Below are positions 62,961 through 64,000 of a DNA stretch of 64,000 nucleotides, one piece after another. Location of the stretch: the NCBI GenBank assembly GCA_026122225.1, contig JANEZZ010001900.1, forward strand, positions 868,001-932,000, written 5' to 3'. Both the position numbers and the translations under genes were made by a program. The DNA comes from Heloderma charlesbogerti (lineage: Eukaryota > Chordata > Lepidosauria > Squamata > Helodermatidae). Below the pieces are notes generated by a model. It had not been told where the DNA came from. It saw only the letters and a program-made list of their open reading frames with translations, and ran no database searches. The number at the start of each line of letters is the position of its first letter. Position 1 is the stretch's first letter.

Positions 62961-63107
62961 CAGCCTTCTCCAACCTGGTGCCCTCCAGATGTTTTGGACT
63001 ACAACTCTCACAACTCCCAGCATTCCTGACCATTGGCCTTGCTAGCCAAGGCTGATGGTATTTGCAGCCCCAAACATCCTGAGGGCACCAGGTTGGGGAA
63101 AGCTACT
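62961..63107. repeat. Fold-back MITE (CAGCCTTC..CCAGATGTTTTGGAC), complete copy
   Basis: CAGCCTTCTCCAACCTGGTG and CCCTCCAGATGTTTTGG at the left are mirrored by CCAAACATCCTGAGGG and CACCAGGTTGGGGAAAGCT at the right. CTCTACAC (62953-62960) and CTCTACCA (63108-63115) match 6 of 8, consistent with hAT. The central GCCTTGCTAGCCAAGGC is a perfect small palindrome. Confidence 0.88.
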
Positions 63108-63115
63108 CTCTACCA

Positions 63116-64000
63116 TTTTTTAATGTACACTGGACATCCCTTTTGAAAACTCTTCTATGTAATGACCATCCTTGTCAAAAGAAAAGTATGACCACAGAGA
63201 AAGATTCTCATTCTCAGTTCCCCATCTACAGCCAGAGAGATAGAAAACACCCATGGTCCAAATCTATTCCAGTTTTATTCAGGTACACCTGCATTTGCAA
63301 AGGGAGGGAGTGCATCCTCCACATTCTTATACTTGTCTGACAAGATAAGAGTAAGTGGGTATCAGAAAGTGGTCGGCTTGCTGTTCAAGAATGATAATAT
63401 CAAAATGAGAAGGCAATACGTTTTAATTGATGAGAAACTCTTGGTAAGGGTAGGGAGCAAACGGTCTCTCAGTTCACAGAGTCCTCCTTCAGTCATAAGT
63501 GTCAGAAACTTGGCAGACTGCTTTTACAGCCTGTAAAACACTTTAAGGGGGAAAGATTATTCAGTCCAATCCACAAAGTACTGTCTCAAGCACAGGGCCC
63601 ATTTGAATGAATAGGGCTTGCTTTACTGGAGTAATTTAAGGACCTTGGCCATACTAACATTATGACACTTAAGGTTCTGGCATGCGACTCAAGTAGTATT
63701 TCAATCAAATACTGACACAGAAATGACCTGTCAGTTTTAATGATGTGAAGCTGGCATATTACGTCCAGAACTATTATGGTAATGATTTCTCACTGAAATG
63801 ATATTCAGATTCATTCAGTTCTTTGCTCTGGCTGTAGATCATTTTACAAATAATCCGGGACTATAACTATTGTTCACCCATGCTGGCCAACAATGATGTA
63901 ACTTTTGGCTGAATATGTTTAGTACAGAAAGAGTGAAGTTAGGATCCATGAAATCTTGATATTTTCAGTTCTCTCAAGATTATTTCCATGCAGTCATTGG
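63116..64000. other. Unique sequence, no gene recognised
   Basis: No repeat hallmark or exon recognised to the end of the window. Confidence 0.45.

Overview
The window reads as non-coding, repeat-rich DNA from an amniote, most likely a squamate reptile (lizard). Several things point there. It holds CR1 LINEs with the typical reptile/bird tails (ATTCTATG)n and TTCTTATGTTCTTA. It has degenerate L2 LINEs, tRNA-derived SINEs, one MIR/CORE-SINE, and many short hAT-like and PIF/Harbinger-like elements. Names of lineages and families come from memory of family hallmarks, not from a search. I found no host protein-coding gene, tRNA, rRNA or CRISPR array. Every long reading frame I recognise belongs to a transposable element, so the window is intergenic or lies inside a large intron.

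Layout: 1-6.6 kb is unique sequence with hAT-type elements, one Harbinger-like element and a three-level nest (hAT, then hAT, then solo LTR). 7-9.8 kb holds two oppositely oriented L2 LINEs interrupted by a CR1 and a hAT element. 10-24 kb is mixed unique sequence with hAT-type elements, a CR1, SINEs and a degenerate tandem array. 24.5-26 kb is an L2 split by a solo LTR with a perfect 5-bp target duplication. 28-36.6 kb is the densest nest and includes the main object of interest at 31.25-33.37 kb. 36.6-42 kb holds mostly unique sequence plus SINEs. 42-50 kb has Harbinger-like elements, a mosaic palindrome-bearing region and the MIR. 50-54 kb is quieter, apart from an ERV-type solo LTR inserted two bases from the end of a hAT element. 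54-64 kb contains further hAT, CR1, SINE and fold-back elements and a clean second locus of the palindromic element (61793-62686).

The most unusual system is a non-autonomous hAT-like element of about 830-900 bp. It begins TAGGGATGTACGAAAG, ends with the inverse, and makes 8-bp target duplications. Its interior is a palindrome built from smaller palindromes: paired GTGATAGGCTACGTAA hairpins flank a 230-480 bp palindrome whose arms each contain further perfect or near-perfect palindromes. Three copies are present. One is inserted 17 bp inside another (8-bp duplication CAGAGAAT), and that pair sits inside a Harbinger-like element. Copies differ in the hairpin loops and in how many hairpins they carry, while arms within a copy stay matched. 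About ten further elements share the TAGGGATG...CATCCCTA ends and 8-bp duplications but have unrelated interiors, which suggests many passengers mobilised by one transposase. No transposase gene is present in the window.

Other notable points are a solo-LTR family that carries an open frame of about 100 codons preserved in two diverged copies, several datable nested insertions, and a repeat with a hammerhead-ribozyme-like core.
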